Shown here piece by piece: positions 1-64,000 of a stretch of DNA of 64,000 bases. The notes below the pieces were generated by a model. That model was not told where the DNA came from, searched no databases, and worked only from the letters and a program-made list of their open reading frames with translations. The DNA is from Rhabdophis nuchalis (lineage: Eukaryota > Chordata > Lepidosauria > Squamata > Natricidae), in assembly GCA_039707465.1 (NCBI GenBank), contig CM077643.1, positions 45,264,605 to 45,328,604 on the forward strand, given 5' to 3'. Both the position numbers and the translations under genes were made by a program. Each line of letters opens with the position of its first letter. Position 1 is the stretch's first letter.

Positions 1-549
1 TAACTGTCAGGAAATTTCTCCTTAGTTCTAAGTTGCTTCTCTCCTTGATTAGTTTCCACCCATTGCTTCTTGTCCTGCCCCCAGGTGCCTTGGAGAATAG
101 TTTGACTCCCTCTTCTTTGTGGCACCCTCTGAGATATCGGAACACTGCTATCATGTCTCCCCTGGTCCTTCTCTTCATCAAACTAGACCTACCCAGCTCC
201 TGCATCCGTTCTTCATATGTTTTAGTCTCCAGTTCCCTAATCATCTTGGTTGCTCTTCTCTGCACTCTTTCCAGAGTCTCCACGTCTTTTCTACATCGTG
301 GCGACCAAAACTGTATGCAGTATTCCAAGTGTGGCCTTACCAAGGCACTATACAGTGGCATTAACACTTCACGTGATCTAGATTCTATCCCTCTGTTTAT
401 GCAGCCTAGAACTGTGTTGGCTTTTTTGGCAGCTGCTGCACACTGCTGGCTCATATTTAAATGGTTGTCCACTAGGATTCCTAGATCCCTCTCACAGTTG
501 CTACTATTGAGCAAGGTACCACCTATACTATACTTGTGCATTTGGTTTT
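1..549 (-). mobile_element. CR1 LINE 3' fragment
   Basis: Reverse complement of the C-terminal part of the CR1 ORF2 at 8220-8770, with near-identical sequence up to the point at 549 where similarity stops. It is truncated on the right; its 3' UTR would lie left of the window. The long plus-strand reading frame here is antisense and not a gene. Confidence 0.9.
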
Positions 550-1012
550 TCTTTGCATTTGGCAGTGATTCAATTCACAATTGTGGTGAGAAAGGTCCCA
601 TAAAATGGGCTAAAACTCACTTAACAAATGTCTTACTTGACAGCAGAAATTTTGGACTCAATTGTAGTTGTAAGTCAAGGACAACCTGTATTGTGGATTG
701 TGTGAGATTAGTCAAGGTTTTGTCTGGTTTTGATCTATTGATCTTTCTATGGACTCCTTGTCATAAAACATTTCATCAAACATTAGGCCATCTTTCCACA
801 GATGAGTTGTAACCGTAACTCCTGAATTCCCACCCATTTGTCAGCTGGGGAATTCTAATCTTATCTAATCTTAATTCTAATTTTATTATTGTATTGTATG
901 TATTGTTGCTATCATGGTATTTTTAATTCCCTGTGCAGCGCCCTGAGTCCCATCTGGAGACAGGAGCGGTATATAAATCCAATAAACCGTAAACCATAAA
1001 CCGTAAACCTAA
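550..1012 (+). repeat. Half of a TA-flanked MITE, then an L2 3' tail
   Basis: 550-692 matches the right half of the mariner-like MITE seen at 36583-36954, ending in CCTGTA. 835-1012 is an L2-type 3' tail (GCGCCCTGAGTCC, then GGTATATAAATCCAATAAA) ending in short CCGTAAA/CCATAAA repeats. Confidence 0.65.
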
Positions 1013-1171
1013 GTGTTGCAATCCCCATGTGTTTAGGGAATGCCCAATTTGAGGCAAGGCTGATCTATGACTTCTGGTATAAAATCTCATAAGTCACAAA
1101 CATGGACCTGGCATGAAATAAAATATTTACTATATAACCATATAGACCTTCCAAGAACTAGAAATACCTAC

Positions 1172-60765
<59,594 letters not shown>

Positions 60766-61185
60766 CTGAAAGGTAATAGAGAAGAATTAGTAGTGTCACC
60801 CTGGAACAGGGCCGATTTGCCCATAACAAAGATCCATAATAACAGTGTTACTATTACAGCTGAGTTAGACAGTTTCTATTATTAGAATTATGACTCACTT
60901 CAGAACATGTTCAACTGACATAAGAGATACAATTTATAATACGATGTTTCTGTCAGTTCACTGGAGCCCATATTTCTTCACTAAGCCTTCTTTTTTCTAA
61001 CTTGGCATCTTGATATGCTTTCATAGCCTGCTGGAATATTTAAACTGGCCTTCAGGTCAACGTATCTGGAGGGCTTCACATGGAGGAAGGTCGATTTAAA
61101 ACATTGACATTTTTGCCTTTTATTGTAAAGCTTTTATTTTTTTAAAAAAATTGTATCCCAAGATTCTATTTGTATTGTATTAAAT
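60766..61185. other. Intron 5' of exon a, nothing recognised
   Basis: No further host exon could be identified to the right of 60765 within the window. Confidence 0.5.
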
Positions 61186-61822
61186 GACTTAGATGAGGGA
61201 ATTAGAAGGGGAATTTACCAAATTTGCAGATGATACTAAGATGGCAGGAATAGCCAACACTCTGGAAAATAGGCTGGGCCCTATCTAACAAAATAAAATT
61301 CAATGTAGCGAAAAGTGAAGTCCTACACTTAGGCAAGAAAAACCAAAACATACAGTATAGACTGGGTGAAACCAGACTTAACAGCAGTAACTGTGAGAGG
61401 AATCTTGGAGTCTTAGTGGACAACCAGCTAAATATAAGCCAGGAGTGTGCATTGGCAACCAAATAAGCTAATGCAATCCTAAATTGAATTTACAGAGGCA
61501 TACAATCAAGATCAAGTGAGGTACTAATACTACTCTATAAAGCCCTAGTAAGGCCACACCTAGAGTACTGCATCCAGTTTTGGTCACCACACTGTATAAA
61601 AAATGTTGAGACTCTAAAAAAAATGCAGAAAAGAGCAACCAAGATGATTAGGGGACTGGAGTCTAAAACATATGAAAAGCAGTTACAGGAACTGGGCATA
61701 GCTAGTCCAGTGAAGAGAAGGACCAGGGGAGACATGACAGCACTGTTCCAATATTTGAGGGGCTACCAAAGAGGAGGGGATCAAGCTATTTTCCAAAGCA
61801 CCTGAAGGCCAGACACAGAATA
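61186..61822 (+). mobile_element. CR1 ORF2 fragment, degenerate
   Basis: Matches 8030-8700 of the full CR1 (AAATTTGCAGATGATACTAAG, the FADDTK region) with deletions and stops. Breaks before the 3' UTR. Confidence 0.87.
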
Positions 61823-61825
61823 ATG

Positions 61826-62110
61826 CAGGGGTCTTCAACCTTTGCAACTTTAAGTCTGAAGGACTTCAGCTCCCAGATTTCTCCAGCCAGCAAAGCACCC
61901 GATCTGGACTTTTTAGTTATAAATTTTAATTTAGTTATAAATTTTAATTAGAGAATTTTAAAATGTTTTAGCACGGGGTAATTTAATTTAATTGGATTTT
62001 AATAATTGATCTATTTACGTATGTTGTGTTTTAATTTACCTGTGCACCGCCCTGGGTCCTTTTGTAGGAGAAGGGCGGGGTATAAATTTAATAAAATAAA
62101 AATAAATAAA
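61826..62110. mobile_element. Half foldback MITE fused to an L2 tail
   Basis: 61828-61897 is the left arm of the foldback family (GCAGGGGTCTTCAACC). It switches at CCAGCAAAG to an L2 3' UTR (CACCCGATCTGGACTTTTTAG, GTGCACCGCCCTGGGTCC). Confidence 0.75.
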
Positions 62111-62329
62111 ATAAATTCTAATTTTTATATAACTCTTTTAATTCTAATTGTTTTTGTATTTATCTTCCTATAGTTTGTAAGCCGCCCAGAGTCGTCTTAT
62201 TGGTCAGATGGGTAGCATATAAATCAGGGGTGGCTTCTGGCAGAGACAACTGATGGTTTGCTCAGGGACGTGCCACGCACATGCGCTTGATGCGCGCTGC
62301 GGGGCGAACTGGCCTCCAATGTGGTTAGT

Positions 62330-63985
62330 CCGGGCAGGCAAACGGAGGCAGGCCTTGAGACCGTTTTGTGGGAAGAGTTTGACCATGTGACTCTAGACGA
62401 CATGGACAGGTTGCAGGGGTGGCTGAATGCTACCACATGTTTATTGGACCTGTGTCCCTCCTGGCTGGTACTGGCCTCCCGGGAGGTTACACGAGGCTGG
62501 CTCCAGGAAACGCCTCTTTGAGTGAGGGGTTTTTACCGGCCATCTTGAAAGAGGCGGTGGTGAGACCCCTCCTCAAGAGGCCTTCCCTGGACCCAGCATT
62601 GTGGGTTAATTACCGTCCAGTCTCCAACCTTAGCTTTCTTGCTAAGGTTGTAGAGAGTGTGGTAGCACAACAGTTCCCCTGACACCTGGAGGAAACCGTC
62701 TATCTAGACCCGCGCCAGTCTGGCTTCCAGCCCGGGCACAGCACGGAGACGGCATTGGTAGATGATCTCTGGAGGGCTCGGGATAGGGGATGTTCCTCTA
62801 TCCTGGTCCTATTAGACCTCTCAGCGGCTTTTGATACCATCGACCATGGTATCTTATTGCACTGGCTGGAGGGGTTGGGGATGGGAGGCACCGTATTACG
62901 GTGGTTCTCTTCCTACCTCTCCAACCGGTCACAATTTGTGTTGACAAGGGGGCAGAGATCGACTTTGAGGCCCCTCACTTGCGGGGTGCCTCAGGGGTCG
63001 GTTCTCTCGCCCGTCCTGTTCAACACCTATGTGAAGCCGCTGGGCGAGATCATCCGTGGTTTTGGGGTAGAGTACCATCAGTACGCTGATGATACTCAGT
63101 TGTACATCTCTACCCCTAACCACCCCAACGATGCCAGTGATGTCCCGGTGTCTGGAAGCCATGCAGGTCTGGATGGGGAGGAACAAGCTCAGACTCAACC
63201 CGTCCAAGACCGAGTGACTGTGGTTTCCGGCGTCTCGATATAGCCAGTTAGTGCCATCTCTAGCTATCGGGGGTGAATCATTAGCCCCCGTGGAAAAGGC
63301 TCACAACTTGGGTGTCGTCCTGGACTCTCGGCTATCCATGGATGATCATGTGATGGCCGTGGCCAAGGGGGCTTTCTATCAGGTCCACCTGATGCACCAG
63401 TTGCGCCCCTTTCTAGATCGGGATGCCCTACGCACAGTCACTCAAGCCCTCATTATCTCCCGCCTGGACTACTGCAATGCTCTCTACATGGGGCTCCCCT
63501 TGAGATGCATCTGGAGGCTCCAGTTAGTGCAGAATGCGGCCGCGCGGGGGATTTTGGGAGTCTCACGGTACTCCCGTATAACACCTCTCCTGCGCGAGCT
63601 ACACTGGCTGCCTGTGGTCTTCCGGGTGCGCTTCAAAGTGTTAGTTACCATCTTTAAAGCGCTCCATGGCACTGATCCTGGTTACTTACGAGACCGCATC
63701 CTACCACACACCTCTCTTCGACCGCTCCCACAGGGAGGGCCTCCTCAGGGTGTCGTCTGCTGGTCAATGCCGGCTGGCGACCCCCTGGGGAAGGGCCTTC
63801 TCTGTGGCGGGTCCGGCACTCTGGAACGACCTCTCCCCCGACATTCATACCATCACGGACCTGCGCCTCTTCCGCCGGGCACTTAAAACGCACTTTTTCC
63901 ATCTGGCTGGCCTGGCATAGATTAATGAATATTTTATATTGAATTTTAATAATTTTTAACTATTTTAGCACAGAGTTAATTATTT
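62330..63985 (+). pseudogene. L2 LINE ORF2 fragment with frameshifts
   Basis: Homologous to 26440-28100 of the intact L2. RT blocks are readable: [43 protein letters not shown]-terminal stretch spans 63251-63886 ([20 protein letters not shown]). Stops and frame changes near 62520, 62680, 63160 and 63230 break it into at least four frames. It reaches close to the window end and lacks the endonuclease. Confidence 0.9.
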
Positions 63986-64000
63986 AATTCCATTTTACTT

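Overview
This is vertebrate nuclear DNA, most likely from a squamate reptile and probably a snake. The evidence is the repeat set: CR1 and L2 LINEs, Sauria-type tRNA SINEs with a Bov-B-like tail, many hAT and foldback MITEs, a Ty3/gypsy element and long microsatellites. There are no operons and no bacterial or phage genes. I recognise no tRNA, rRNA or CRISPR.

One host gene spans almost the whole window on the minus strand. I reconstructed 22 internal exons between 60765 and 1172, about 2.48 kb of coding sequence. They encode a HEAT-repeat protein of the maestro (MROH) family, closest in my recollection to MROH2. Intron phases agree at every junction except one, between 13727 and 2463, where a very small exon is probably missed. 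Both ends of the gene lie outside the window. The exons are 41-163 bp and lie in introns made largely of transposons.

Layout from left to right. 1-1010: CR1 and L2 fragments. 3085-8940: full-length CR1 with an 86/87-bp tandem 5' array and two intact ORFs. 9873-13690: two solo-LTR-like copies, an ORF1-only L1 insertion and a hAT MITE. 15185-16145: L2 fragment. 18290-21262: Sauria SINE and an L1-like element. 22251-22550: SINE whose head is duplicated as a perfect palindrome. 25242-28260: L2 with one intact 934-codon ORF. 28700-37690: nested hAT, mariner-like, CR1 and L2 pieces. 39404-40913: Helitron with its hallmark termini. 42041-47544: a cluster of six host exons. 48690-53644: Ty3/gypsy provirus with paired 270-bp LTRs. 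54975-63985: more CR1, L2, SINE and hAT copies.

The strongest patterns are these. (i) Twelve hAT or foldback copies have perfect 8-bp target duplications, all with TA at the centre (nnnTAnnn), the Buster-type hAT signature. (ii) One 8-mer in the CR1 3' UTR, GTATAGGG, was hit three times by such elements. (iii) Retroposons abut three splice sites of the host gene. (iv) A CR1 carries a promoter-like monomer array resembling that of mouse L1. I did not find a wholly new coding system; the novelty lies in the architecture.
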